Notes: generated from the letters alone by a model not told the origin. A stretch of 64,000 nt of DNA from Bacteroidota bacterium (GCA_016868455.1 VGGV01000010.1:1-64000); one strand, 5' to 3'; counted from the stretch's first letter, positions 1 to 8,942 are shown. A program made the numbers and translations.

Positions 1-521
1 AAAATTACTGGCCGCTCTTCTTAGTCATTGCAGCATTGCTTGTAGCCACAGGGGCCTATTTTATTTTTTTTAATAAAAAGGGGGAAGAGACTGCTCAAAC
101 TACTCCTGCTGATCCTACAACAAGGCCCGCAACAACTAATAATACAAAACTTTCAGACAGGTCAGCCGGACAGCAAAACAATGATATAACTTCAGCAGCT
201 ACTTCCTATACAGATGAGTATGGAAAATTCATATATATATCTGACTGCTATATTATTGTTACAGGTTCCTTTGTTGAAGAGTATTCTGCCAGGGATTATG
301 TTAATTCCATGAAGTACCAGGGATTCTCCAACGTGGGATATTTATGGATCCCCGACTACCCTTCCTTAAGCGGAAAACGGTTTTATGCTACATTTTTAGG
401 CCCCTACCAGTCCTATAATGAATGCGAAACAGATTTAAGAGCACTAAAAATAAACAGCCGTTTCTGGTATGGTAAAAAAGTGTCTTATAATCCAGAACAA
501 ATTGAGATCAGAGTAAAATAA
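1..521 (+). CDS. Membrane-anchored protein with SPOR-like C-terminal domain (5' partial)
   Basis: The reading frame is open from the left window edge, so the start lies outside. It begins with a hydrophobic segment (WPLFLVIAALLVATGAYFIFF) followed by NKKG, nearly the same layout as the TM segment of the next gene, so an N-terminal zinc ribbon is expected upstream. A Thr/Asn-rich linker follows. The C-terminal part, from about 70 residues after the TM, resembles a SPOR repeat: YIIVTGSF, an alternating strand/helix pattern, then FYATFLGPYQSYNEC. SPOR domains bind denuded septal peptidoglycan, so an envelope role is likely. The gene lies 11 bp before its zinc-ribbon neighbour and is probably co-transcribed with it. 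The SPOR call rests on pattern only. Confidence 0.6.
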   Translation, partial: NYWPLFLVIAALLVATGAYFIFFNKKGEETAQTTPADPTTRPATTNNTKLSDRSAGQQNNDITSAATSYTDEYGKFIYISDCYIIVTGSFVEEYSARDYVNSMKYQGFSNVGYLWIPDYPSLSGKRFYATFLGPYQSYNECETDLRALKINSRFWYGKKVSYNPEQIEIRVK

Positions 522-532
522 ATTCTTAACAC

Positions 533-1003
533 ATGGGCTTTTGTATTAAATGCGGAAAATCCAATCCCGAGACATCGAAATTTTGCACCGGCTGCGGGGC
601 TGTCCTTACTTCGGCTATACCTGTTGCTAAGGAGACGCCAAAACCATCTAACCTGCGCTGGATAATTCTTACAGCCCTTCTTGTCATTGTTTCAGGCATT
701 GCAAGCTATTTCTTATTTTTTAACAAAAAGGGGAATAAAAATGATACTGAACAAAACATCATTTCAACAGTGGAAAAAGGGAAATACCCACAGGCATCCG
801 ATCGGTTGCTGACTGCAAATGATCTTGAGAATATGTCCCAGGCAGAACTTAGAATCATGCGTAATGAAATTTATGCACGGCATGGTTTCATTTTTAAAAA
901 GGAAGACATGAGGCAATATTTTAGTGTACAACCCTGGTATCAGCCTTTATTTAACAATGTTGACAACCTGCTATCTGAAATTGAGAAAAAAATATTGTCC
1001 TGA
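533..1003 (+). CDS. Zinc-ribbon, single-TM protein with YARHG domain
   Basis: 156 residues. The N-terminus has a zinc ribbon with two CxxC pairs (CIKCGKS and CTGCGAV). A TM helix lies at about residues 42-64, ending in FFNKKG. The C-terminal extracytoplasmic part has the YARHG signature (RNEIYARHGFIF) and an aromatic PWYQP motif typical of that domain, which is found in bacterial envelope proteins of unknown function. The topology is ribbon in the cytoplasm and YARHG outside. The TM and flanking residues match those of the preceding gene, so the two are paralogues with exchanged C-terminal domains. A role in sensing or organising the envelope is inference, supported only by the nearby amidase. 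Confidence 0.75.
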   Translation: MGFCIKCGKSNPETSKFCTGCGAVLTSAIPVAKETPKPSNLRWIILTALLVIVSGIASYFLFFNKKGNKNDTEQNIISTVEKGKYPQASDRLLTANDLENMSQAELRIMRNEIYARHGFIFKKEDMRQYFSVQPWYQPLFNNVDNLLSEIEKKILS

Positions 1004-1124
1004 TCAGGAGGTATGAAAATTTCCAGGAAGATCTTGGCGAAGGGTTCAGCAGGTAGTCTTAATGTTTCATCTTTTTTTTATAATCTTAAACTAACCCCCT
1101 TCTTAAGCAATGTTCCGGCGTAGT

Positions 1125-1828
1125 ATGAACATTAATATCAATATGAAGTTAGTAATGCCTGTTCTTTTTGTAATCCTTTTATCGTGTAAGGGTAGTAAAA
1201 AAAACATCATACCAATATAGACCTGGGACCGGAAATTGAAATCACTGAAAAACCAATTCCTTATACCCCCGAAAGGGCCCAACTGAGCATACAATACCTG
1301 AAGGACAGACATAATGTAATACAGATTACTCCCTCTATCAATCCAATAATGATTGTACTACACTATACTGATGGGGGCACCACAAACAGCATATATAAGT
1401 ATTTCAGCAGCGATACAATAGAATCAGCAAGGGAACTGAATAAAAAAGCAAGCCCTCTTAATGTGTCATCTCACTATTTAATTGACCGGAAGGGAAAGGT
1501 ATATCATTTGGTACCAGATACATTATTTGCCCGCCATATTATCGGATTGAACTACTGTTCAATTGGAATTGAAAATATTGGCAGTAAAAAAAAGCCACTT
1601 ACGGATGCACAAGTATTATCAAATGCAAAGCTAATCAGGCACTTAACAAAAAAATATAAGATTGAGTTCCTGATAGGACACTCTGAATATGAAAATTTCA
1701 GAAACAGCAAATGGTGGAAAGAGACAGACCCTGATTATTTTACAGTAAAAGAAGATCCCGGTAAGGATTTTTTGGAAAAGGTACGCAACCTGCTTCAGGA
1801 TATTAATTTGAAAAGCAACCCTGAGTGA
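1125..1828 (+). pseudogene. N-acetylmuramoyl-L-alanine amidase lipoprotein, frameshifted
   Basis: From the ATG at 1125 (or 1143) the frame encodes a lipoprotein signal peptide ending in the lipobox LLSC, then stops at 1218-1220. The rest continues in a shifted frame: starting after a run of eight A (1197-1204) it reads K-H-H-T-N-I-D and runs without stop to 1828. One extra A would join both parts. The downstream part is an Amidase_2 domain: zinc ligands in LHYTDG and LIGHSEY, the HYLID core and a C-terminal DPG. This family cleaves the bond between MurNAc and L-Ala. An internal start at ATG 1349 would lose the signal peptide and the first strand. It could be a pseudogene, a slippage-controlled gene or a sequencing error in the A-run. 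Confidence 0.7.
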
Positions 1829-1876
1829 TTAATCTTTATAGTTAAAAAGATAATCCTTGCCCAGATTTATATTTTT

Positions 1877-2419
1877 TTAACCCTTTTTCCTAATCCTCCG
1901 GTCTGCTCTTATTTCCCATGGCGGTTTTGCATAAGCATCTGCCCATAAACCAATCCGTTTAGTTCTGGCTTCATTTTCCAGGTCTGCCAGGATCTGATCA
2001 TTCGAATATTTCCTGAAATGCCAGGCATAACCCGCTTTTACCATTTCATAACTAAGGTTAATAGTATCTTCCAAAAAAGATTCGGCTATTGTTCTGCCAT
2101 GCCTGTCCATTTCTAATTTTACCACTTTGATATTTTTCTGAAAACAAAGGCTGCCCAAATAATCTTTTGCTTTCTGATAATAAGGTTGTCCCCGTTCCGG
2201 GGCATCAATACCATTCATCCTTATCCGGTAGGTCCTCCTCTCCACCAAAATGTCATAAGTATCACCGTCCACTATTTTTACAACCTGGCCTACTGCAACT
2301 CCGGGAAGCACCCCGGCTTCCTTAGTAGGTTTGCTTTTATCACTTGAACAGGAAAGTAGTAAAAAGGCCAGAAAACCGAATATAGAATTAATATATAATA
2401 ATGGCCGATGTATTTTCAT
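1877..2419 (-). CDS. Thermonuclease-family (SNase) lipoprotein
   Basis: 180 residues with a signal peptide and lipobox (FLLLSCSS), so it is probably anchored on the periplasmic side or the outer membrane. The SNase OB-fold motifs are present: VDGDT, the catalytic Arg in RMNGIDAPE with its Asp and Glu, and the second catalytic Arg in DRHGR, then GYAWHF near the end. Staphylococcal nuclease-like enzymes cleave DNA and RNA using calcium. It stands alone and faces the amidase gene tail to tail. A role in using extracellular nucleic acid is inferred from the fold and location. Confidence 0.88.
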   Translation of the reverse strand: MKIHRPLLYINSIFGFLAFLLLSCSSDKSKPTKEAGVLPGVAVGQVVKIVDGDTYDILVERRTYRIRMNGIDAPERGQPYYQKAKDYLGSLCFQKNIKVVKLEMDRHGRTIAESFLEDTINLSYEMVKAGYAWHFRKYSNDQILADLENEARTKRIGLWADAYAKPPWEIRADRRIRKKG

Positions 2420-2697
2420 TCATAATAATTTACATTAAATAGATTTCACCTTCTAAAATATTGATGTTGTTATGTTTTAAAACAATTAATTACCATAGCA
2501 AAAATTACATGGATCCCTGTTTAGTTTACTGACGGCATCATCCTGACTCACCTTTTTAACCGGCGTTGAGCATCTTTTTAAGCCGGAACAGGACCTTGTT
2601 TTGTGATAGGCATGGGAACGGGGCCCGCTGCTGGTTAACTATACCATTTTACTCTTCCGCATCTATATGCAGGAGTTTACAGGAAAAAAGAAACGGG

Positions 2698-3084
2698 TTA
2701 ATGGCCTGCCCCTTTTTTTATTTTTCTGTCCCCGAGGTTCAGCCAGACACTCAGCACCATACTGATTAAAAACACAATCAGTGTTATATCTTCCACCAGT
2801 TGTTCATTAAAGTTGATACCCGTGAGTTTCAGTACCAGAAAATGGATGTACGAATTGGATCTGTCGTGGTAACCCATTGCTTCCCGTACCTGCCAGTGCC
2901 AGTCGGTACAAAAACAATAGCCCCAGCCATACCAGATACCGAGAATAAACCAGGAGGCGGCGGTTAGCAGCAGGGTGATAAGATGCAGCTTTCTTGTTTT
3001 TCTAAAAGCCCAGCCGCTCATATTAAAGAGGGTAAAGGCGGTATGGAAAACGAAAAAGAAGATATTGAGAAAAGCCAGCCACAT
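2698..3084 (-). CDS. DUF2784-like integral membrane protein
   Basis: About 128 residues from the ATG at 3084; a TTG 18 bp upstream would add six residues. Helices are predicted at about residues 3-20, 33-52 and near the C-terminus. The central WYGWGYCFCTDWHWQVR stretch is the signature I associate with DUF2784 proteins, whose function is unknown. Start choice: the MWLAFLNIFFFVFHTAF beginning matches the usual family start. The 278 bp between it and the nuclease gene show no convincing gene. Confidence 0.65.
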   Translation of the reverse strand: MWLAFLNIFFFVFHTAFTLFNMSGWAFRKTRKLHLITLLLTAASWFILGIWYGWGYCFCTDWHWQVREAMGYHDRSNSYIHFLVLKLTGINFNEQLVEDITLIVFLISMVLSVWLNLGDRKIKKGAGH

Positions 3085-3232
3085 CAGCAATACAAAAAAC
3101 AAAGATAGATTTTATTGAACCAGTTTGCTTATCAAAAGGCTGCGTTATTTGTAATGCAAAAAAAATATAACCGGTCCCGTCTGCACATTGGGTTCGCTGC
3201 CTACTTTTACGGTTATAAAGTCTTCCTTTTTT

Positions 3233-3850
3233 ATGCGGATACCAACGAATCTGTTTTATCTGCTGCCGGTTTTCATTTTGTATTCCTGTAAAACTTCGCA
3301 GGGAGGTAAATCATTCATGCGGGAGGTAAGCATCATCCCCCGCACCGAATGGAAGGCCGCAGCACCGCGGTCCTATGCAAAGCATGACCTTGTTAGAATA
3401 ACAGTACACCACGAAGGCACCCGGTTATTACCCACTGATGATGCGGCAAGAAAGATAAAGGGCATACAGACCTGGGGGATGGGCCCCGACAGGAATTGGG
3501 CCGATGTGCCCTATCATTTCCTGATAGCACCGGATGGTAAAATTTATGAAGGCCGTGATGTTTACACAGCAGGTGAAACCAATACCGAATATGACCCCAC
3601 CGGCCACCTGCTTATTTGTTGCCTCGGTAATTATGAAGAACAGGAAGTGCCGGAAGAGCAATTAACATCCCTGATCAGGATGATTGCCTGGTGCAGCAAA
3701 ACTTACAAGATACCTGTTGAAACCCTGGCCACCCACCGGGATTATTCCAGACAAACCAGCTGCCCCGGCAAGAATTTATACCTGTATTTTACCAACGGGT
3801 ATATTAATAAAGAAGTGAAAAAGCTGTTAAGGCAGGTTTATGGTCTTTGA
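3233..3850 (+). CDS. PGRP-type N-acetylmuramoyl-L-alanine amidase lipoprotein
   Basis: 205 residues from the ATG at 3233, which gives a clean lipoprotein signal (LLPVFILYSC); a TTG at 3188 is less likely. The Amidase_2/PGRP fold is shown by IPRTEWKA, ITVHHEGT with the first zinc His, VPYHFLIAPDGKIYEGR, and the second His and Cys in THRDY and SCPGKNLY. It cleaves the stem peptide from MurNAc. Its end overlaps the convergent GH18 gene by 13 bp. It is the second amidase within 2.5 kb. Confidence 0.88.
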   Translation: MRIPTNLFYLLPVFILYSCKTSQGGKSFMREVSIIPRTEWKAAAPRSYAKHDLVRITVHHEGTRLLPTDDAARKIKGIQTWGMGPDRNWADVPYHFLIAPDGKIYEGRDVYTAGETNTEYDPTGHLLICCLGNYEEQEVPEEQLTSLIRMIAWCSKTYKIPVETLATHRDYSRQTSCPGKNLYLYFTNGYINKEVKKLLRQVYGL

Positions 3851-4923
3851 GCTGCTTTATCAATACAATCCAGCAACCCCTTTTGATACTTATCATCCGC
3901 CAGCTGCCAGAACATGATGCCGCCTAACCGCCGGTTGATGGCATACTTCGTTTTCAGCGCCACAGAAAGGCTGTCATCATAAGTTACCAGCATTTGCCGT
4001 TCGGGATTCAAGGCATAGGGCGCTTTGGCCACATCATCCCAATACTGTGTAAAACCTCTTGCTGCTGTAATACTGTCGTATAAATGTGCATACGATATGC
4101 CGCGGTGAAAATTTCCCGGCCGGTACAGACCATTATTCATTGTATCATTTACTTTAAACATGCGGGCATAAAATGCGGCGCCGATAACAATCTTTTTTGC
4201 CGGAACACCGGCAGCCAGTATGCGGTTCACGGCATTATCCGCAGAAGCCTGTTGCTGCGGCGTTGAAAAAAGCGGTGTATGGTGACCGCTAACCGTACTG
4301 TAGCCATGCACCAGGTCATAACTCATTACATACACTTTATCGGCGAGACGCATAGCCTGTTTCCATTCAACGGAAGAATCAATAAAGCTGTTGAAACCGC
4401 CTGCCGCAAAACTGATCTCTTTCCCTTTGCCCAATGATTTGCGGAGTGATTGCAGCAACCGGGTAAAATTCTTTTTATCTGCTTCTTCATAGGGATGACC
4501 GGGATAACCGGCAATGGCGGGATACTCCCAGTCGAGGTCAATGCCATCGGTATGAAAATAATCCGTGAGTTCTTTTACAGATGCAGCAAACTCCTTTCTT
4601 CCGCCTGCCGTGGCAAATACCGGAGAGCAGGCGGCGCAGCCGCCCCAGCCGCCGAGTGAGAGTATCACTTTCAGGGAAGGATTCTTTGCCTTGAATGAAA
4701 CCATCTTTTGAATACAGGCTGTATCGGCGGCATTGCCGATGTGCAGTTGGTTGCCTTTCAGATGACCGAAAGAGAAAATGATATGGGTGAGTTTACTGAC
4801 CTGGAAACTGTCCAGTCTGTGGGCCGGACCGGCGTAATACCCGGTGATGCAAAATGATTTGCCGGGCTGGGCAAAGCATTGACAGGTAAACAGCAATGAA
4901 AACAGCAGGAGCATTTTTTTCAT
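3838..4923 (-). CDS. Glycoside hydrolase family 18 (chitinase-like), secreted
   Basis: 361 residues from the ATG at 4923, which gives a signal peptide ending CQCFAQPG. The GH18 barrel motifs are clear: SLGGWGG in strand 3 and the catalytic DGIDLDWEYP (DxxDxDxE, Glu as acid). Later motifs include VYVMSYDL and the C-terminal GGIMFWQLADD. Family members cleave beta-1,4 GlcNAc linkages in chitin or related glycans by substrate-assisted catalysis. No separate binding domain is seen. It has a single-gene layout, convergent with the amidase. Confidence 0.92.
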   Translation of the reverse strand: MKKMLLLFSLLFTCQCFAQPGKSFCITGYYAGPAHRLDSFQVSKLTHIIFSFGHLKGNQLHIGNAADTACIQKMVSFKAKNPSLKVILSLGGWGGCAACSPVFATAGGRKEFAASVKELTDYFHTDGIDLDWEYPAIAGYPGHPYEEADKKNFTRLLQSLRKSLGKGKEISFAAGGFNSFIDSSVEWKQAMRLADKVYVMSYDLVHGYSTVSGHHTPLFSTPQQQASADNAVNRILAAGVPAKKIVIGAAFYARMFKVNDTMNNGLYRPGNFHRGISYAHLYDSITAARGFTQYWDDVAKAPYALNPERQMLVTYDDSLSVALKTKYAINRRLGGIMFWQLADDKYQKGLLDCIDKAAQRP

Positions 4924-5102
4924 GACAGGAAGATACATATAGTCCCTGGTTATCAAACCGGGGACGAAAAGGAAAAAATATCAACCTGGCAGTTTAACCA
5001 AGGGTTACTGAAAAAAATCATACAATTAAACCTGTCTTACTGCCTGCCCCCTCGAAACCCCGATCATTCCCCTCTATTTATTTAATTAAAAAAATTACCA
5101 GT

Positions 5103-5639
5103 ATGCGAAACACACTTCTCGTCGCACTGACATTGATTTGCCTGTCGTGCAATACCGGCGACAAAGGCAAAAAGGAAGAACAAAAACCGCCATCCATCAA
5201 CATGTATGGATACAATGCCAGTTATTCTTCTTCTTTTGAAATGGGCGATCCTAAAAATGTTGAAAAAGTATTGATGGTTTACAAAGACTGGGATGGCGGC
5301 GACCCAGCCGCTCACCAGGAAATATTTGCCGATACTTTGCAATTTAATTCCGGAGACGGCGGTGTTTATAAAATGGCGCATGACAGTGCCATGAAATTTT
5401 TCAGTGATTACCGGGGTTTATACTCTATGATGAAAAGTAATGTTTATTCCATTTTTTCCGTGAACAGCACGGACAAGAATGAATCCTGGACCTGTGTCTG
5501 GGCACAGGAAATACATACTGAAAAGGCAACCAATAAGACTGACTCCCTGGAAATACAGGAATCCTGGCGGTTTAACAAGGACGGAAAAGTGGACTGGGTG
5601 ATTCAGCATATGAAACCGGGCGCACCTGCGAATAAATAG
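5103..5639 (+). CDS. Lipoprotein, probably SnoaL/NTF2-like
   Basis: 178 residues. The N-terminus is a lipoprotein signal with lipobox LICLSC. The mature part has the pattern of NTF2-like proteins: helix (KVLMVYKDWDGGD), a short strand DTLQF, then four long strands ending WRFNKDGKVDWVIQHM. Proteins of this type are common in Bacteroidota and mostly uncharacterised. No catalytic residues can be assigned. It is flanked by non-coding DNA on both sides. Confidence 0.6.
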   Translation: MRNTLLVALTLICLSCNTGDKGKKEEQKPPSINMYGYNASYSSSFEMGDPKNVEKVLMVYKDWDGGDPAAHQEIFADTLQFNSGDGGVYKMAHDSAMKFFSDYRGLYSMMKSNVYSIFSVNSTDKNESWTCVWAQEIHTEKATNKTDSLEIQESWRFNKDGKVDWVIQHMKPGAPANK

Positions 5640-5795
5640 AAGAGCACTGAATTTTCTTGCTTTTAAAAAAGTAAGCCTGCTTTCGTTATTGTTCTGCGTT
5701 TTGCCGGGCGATGACCCGGCACAACTTAAAACAATTAGTTTCCCAGCCGGGTTTCTTCTAGTAATAGATCAGCATTAATAAACTCTTAGTGGAGG

Positions 5796-5830
5796 GACCC
5801 GGCGTTTATTGTACATAGCCACGCCGGGTC
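5796..5830. repeat. Perfect 9-bp inverted repeat
   Basis: GACCCGGCG at 5796-5804 pairs with CGCCGGGTC at 5822-5830 across a 17-base loop. Related CCGGGT and ACCCGG words recur at about 5703-5755, so this 290-bp interval between the SnoaL-like gene and the decayed HD gene is rich in short GC palindromes. There is no T-tract, so it is more likely a repeat element than a terminator. Confidence 0.6.
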
Positions 5831-5929
5831 TCTTGAAAAAGACCCGGACGGGAGGAAAATGCGGGCATCTCAGCCAAACTGTTTAAAGTTTTGGAGTTAG
5901 ATGAATATACTATGGCTAACAGGAAATTA

Positions 5930-6503
5930 CTAAAAAGCTTCTTTGTACAGAACCGAAAACTCTTTACTGAAATCAGGATAAAGGGATGCAGATCTGCTTT
6001 CTCATTCATCACTTCAGCCAGCGAGCCATAATACCATGCCTGCTGCTCCCTGCTCCTGTTGAAGCGAGACCATAGCCGGTCACCGATACTTCTAAAATCA
6101 GCGGCAATAGCCCGCAGGTTATCCAGCTTATCAGCAAAGGATACCAGCAGCTGGTCAACCGTAGCTTCATTTCTCAGGAATCCGATGGTATGCTCCTTGC
6201 GTTGCTCCCAGCTGCTTTTTTTGTCACCCTTTTTTTCTGTAACATTTCCGCTTCTGTGGCGCCGCGGACGATCTCTGCCACCCTGCTGCCGAATTTTTCC
6301 TCCACTTCTTCGATGGTTACTTCCGTGTCTTCAACAATATCATGCAGTAAGGCTGCCGCCAGCAGTTCATCTTCACAGTCTTTTTCTGCCAGGATCCTGC
6401 AGACATTCAGCAGGTGCCACATATATGGTATGCGGATGCCTTTGCGGAACTGGTGCCGGTGATTTTCTGGGGCAAATACCAGGGCTGTTGATACAATTGA
6501 CAC
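5930..6503 (-). pseudogene. MESH1-like HD-domain phosphohydrolase, two frameshifts
   Basis: The 5' part (from ATG 6503) encodes an HD domain of the (p)ppGpp-hydrolase/MESH1 type: HRHQFRKG, IPYMWHLLNV, AALLHDIVEDT and EKFGSRVAEIVRGATEAE. After an A7 run near 6233-6239 the family sequence continues in another frame (SSWEQRKEHTIGFL, then SFADKLDNLRAI, WYYGSLAEVMNEKADLHPF). A second shift near 5975-5985 is needed to reach the natural end DFSKEFSVLYKEAF and a TAG at 5930-5932. Each shift equals one missing base. Such enzymes remove the 3'-diphosphate of ppGpp. Two lesions in one short gene suggest a pseudogene. Confidence 0.75.
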
Positions 6504-6547
6504 GTTGTTTATTTTGTTGTTATATAATATGGTTTGGCATTTACTTT

Positions 6548-7036
6548 TTAAATTTTTCCAAAATGTACGCAGTCCGGTTTTGCAGACAGCGTATCAACGG
6601 ATAGGCTGACCCTGCGATCCAGCTCTTTGATCACCTTAATATCGGTGCCGGCCGGAATATTGTACCCGATGATATCAATGGCCTTAAAATGTAAAGCCTC
6701 AAAAGAGCCGGCTTCTTTCAGCAGGTTTACTTTTGATTTGAACTGCCTGGCTACCCAGAGAGCCAGGAAAAAATGATGGCCTTTGAACCGGGGATCCGTT
6801 ATGAGCCTGAAGATCAATTTCCCATCCCGGTACTCTTCAAAATAAGCCATAAATCCATCATACATGGCCCACGCCTTGGCATAGTTATGCGTGAAAAAAT
6901 AATTAATGGCTTCTTTGTCCATTTTTCCGGGTTGTAGCCCGCCGGTTTTAAAATAACCGTGAATGGTATAGGTCTTTTTTCCCTGTTGCGGTTCCGGCTG
7001 ACCGTTGGAGCCGGGGTTGTTGTTTTGCTGTGACAT
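6548..7036 (-). CDS. Uncharacterised 162-residue protein
   Basis: I do not recognise the family. The ATG at 7036 gives a Gln/Asn/Pro-rich start (MSQQNNNPGSNGQPEP); an ATG at 7072 would add 12 residues. The rest looks like a compact soluble domain with several aromatic-rich strands (YTIHGYFKTGG, AKAWAMYDGFMAYFEEY) and no signal or TM segment. It lies 44 bp upstream of the decayed HD gene on the same strand. The 288 bp upstream show no gene. Confidence 0.55.
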   Translation of the reverse strand: MSQQNNNPGSNGQPEPQQGKKTYTIHGYFKTGGLQPGKMDKEAINYFFTHNYAKAWAMYDGFMAYFEEYRDGKLIFRLITDPRFKGHHFFLALWVARQFKSKVNLLKEAGSFEALHFKAIDIIGYNIPAGTDIKVIKELDRRVSLSVDTLSAKPDCVHFGKI

Positions 7037-7324
7037 AGTGTAATGAGTTTTAATTTTTAAAAAAAGGTTCATTACACCAGGAAAATCAAAGGGAATGCGG
7101 CGCTTTATTTTGGCTGTAAGCCCTCATCGTTTTACCACCGTGGCCTCGCGGCTCGGTTGGTTTCACACTGAAGTGAATCCTGATGCGGGTATGAAGATAC
7201 AAAAAAATGTTTATTATTTCGCTGGAACTAACTAGAAATAATCTCAGAGACAATAAAAAATATTTTTAGTGATTACTCCAGCAAAATTGCCGCATGGGCA
7301 CCAACCACACAGGCAGAAGAAAAA

Positions 7325-8416
7325 TTAATTGCCTGTCAGCAATTCCATCAGCCTGTAATTAATGAAATAGGTGGTACGGCCGATTTTTTGTGGTCTCAGC
7401 ATTCCGGCATCCGATAATTTTTTTAACCACCCCGAGGCTGTTTGCCGGTGTGCAAGCCCTTTCTTTTCCAGCAGTTCAATTTTTAAGTACGGCAACGTAA
7501 ACATCAGCTGAAGCAATGCATAACTGAATGAAGCGCCTAATACTTCCTGCATCTTTTTTTCGTATTCGTTCTTTAATGAAAGCATGGTCCTTATCTTTTG
7601 CGTGGTTTGCTGCGTGGTCTCAATCACCGCTGTAAGTATGTACATTGTCCAGTCGTTCCAGTTGCCGGTTTCTGTTACGTCTCTTAACAATTTATAATAT
7701 TCGGCTTTATTATTCTCCATATAGGAACTGATATAAAGAACCGGCTGCACCAGCAATCCCTGCTGCACTAAATATAATGCATTCAGTATGCGGCCGGTTC
7801 GCCCGTTTCCGTCTGCAAAAGGATGAACCGCTTCAAACTGGTAATGTATCAATGCCATTTTTATCAATGGATCAGGCGTGGTGAGATCAGGGTCATTCAT
7901 AAAATGTTCCAGGGAGGCGAGTTTCATTCGTAATATATCTTCACAGCATGGCGGTGTATAAATCACTTCCCCGTTAATGGCATTCTTCAAAGCCGTACCG
8001 GGTGTGTTGCGAATGCCGGCATTGTTTTGTTTTATGGTTTGCACTATTTCCACCATCGTGCTGGTGAGCAATAAATTTTTTTGCGCCTGCATTTTTTTCA
8101 GTCCTGCATATAAAGCCTCCCTGTAATTCAACACCTCTTTGGCTGCCTGGCTGGCTGTTTCTTCTCCCGTTGCAGCTTTGTATAACTCATCTTGTGTGGT
8201 TACAATATTTTCAATAGCCGAACTGTTTTTACTTTCCTGCAAAACGATGGTATTGAGCAGCAGCTGAGGATCAGGCAAGGAACTGCAAAGCCCGTTTAGC
8301 TCGCCAAGAATACGGGAGGCTTTTGCCAGGTGCCTGAGCATTCCCGGTGTTTCAGTAAAACCTGGTGGCGGCAGGTCAGGCAGATCGTTAAAAGGCAGAT
8401 TCCTGTTATAGACCAT
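7325..8416 (-). CDS. Fic-family protein (adenylyltransferase)
   Basis: 363 residues. It has the Fic core motif HPFADGNGRTGR at about residues 199-210, with all conserved positions (His base, Asp for Mg, NGRxGR anion site). The inhibitory motif SSAIEN (S/T-x-x-x-E-N) lies near residue 65, ahead of the Fic core, as in class II Fic proteins where the Glu blocks ATP binding. A winged-helix-like C-terminus (about residues 290-360, RQTASGWLKKLSDAGML) follows. Fic enzymes usually transfer AMP to Ser, Thr or Tyr of targets. No antitoxin partner is adjacent, which fits cis-inhibition. Confidence 0.9.
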   Translation of the reverse strand: MVYNRNLPFNDLPDLPPPGFTETPGMLRHLAKASRILGELNGLCSSLPDPQLLLNTIVLQESKNSSAIENIVTTQDELYKAATGEETASQAAKEVLNYREALYAGLKKMQAQKNLLLTSTMVEIVQTIKQNNAGIRNTPGTALKNAINGEVIYTPPCCEDILRMKLASLEHFMNDPDLTTPDPLIKMALIHYQFEAVHPFADGNGRTGRILNALYLVQQGLLVQPVLYISSYMENNKAEYYKLLRDVTETGNWNDWTMYILTAVIETTQQTTQKIRTMLSLKNEYEKKMQEVLGASFSYALLQLMFTLPYLKIELLEKKGLAHRQTASGWLKKLSDAGMLRPQKIGRTTYFINYRLMELLTGN

Positions 8417-8726
8417 TATGGTGAATTTTTATCATTATTTCAACATTAGTTGCTGCAATTTGCCGAATAATTCGATATGAAAATTATTTTATGACGAAAA
8501 TACTTTAAAATTTCAACATTAAAAAGGAAATAGGATGAAATCCTGTTGATCAGGGTAGCCCGGGATAATGGGTATGTCAACACCAAAAAGACGGGCCAAC
8601 CCCGGAGCGAATACCGGGGGCAGGAATGGTGGATCAACCCCGAAACCGGGGTCAGAAATCTAAATGGAGCGACATGAATCTGCGAATTGAAAGTGCTAAT
8701 GAGCAAACACCAGGATACCCCTTTAA
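8417..8726. other. Non-coding interval with GC palindromes
   Basis: 310 bp between the Fic gene and an orphan HTH gene. The Fic-proximal half is AT-rich and holds two similar ATTTCAACATTA words (near 8438 and 8509), a possible promoter region for the Fic gene. The distal half (8555-8660) has short GC inverted repeats such as CCCCGGAGCGAATACCGGGG and CCCCGAAACCGGGG. No coding frame is convincing. Confidence 0.5.
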
Positions 8727-8942
8727 CTACAGACTTTCAACAATCTTGTTATCAACAGCAAATTCTACCAATGCATTGATTGATCTGGCCGATGTCCTGG
8801 TTTTTAATTTATCAATAATAGCTTCCACCGTTCCTGGCATTAGATCAACTTCAGCGCTGATTCCCTTACCGGTTTTTCCCTGATGTAAAAATCTCATTAC
8901 CCGTATTTCCATTTTAGTAAAATTTAAGAGATAATAAATCAA
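8727..8942 (-). CDS. Orphan LuxR-type HTH protein (possibly a fragment)
   Basis: At most 71 residues. The whole product is a LuxR/GerE helix-turn-helix: the MEIRVMRFLHQGKTGKGIS start, PGTVEAIIDKLKTRT as recognition helix and INALVEFAVDN at the end. The first codon of the longest frame is TTG; the first ATG (8912) would cut into helix 1. Normal response regulators carry a receiver domain before this motif, and none is visible upstream, so this is either a free-standing HTH or the remnant of a longer regulator. Confidence 0.55.
   Translation of the reverse strand: MIYYLLNFTKMEIRVMRFLHQGKTGKGISAEVDLMPGTVEAIIDKLKTRTSARSINALVEFAVDNKIVESL

Noticed and set aside
2566-2769. 67-codon plus-strand frame between the nuclease and DUF2784 genes
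   Set aside because: Its 3' part overlaps the DUF2784 gene in antisense, composition is not protein-like and no motif is visible.
6059-6604. 181-codon plus-strand frame opposite the HD hydrolase
   Set aside because: The minus strand carries recognisable HD-domain sequence in three frames; the plus frame has no coherent protein features.
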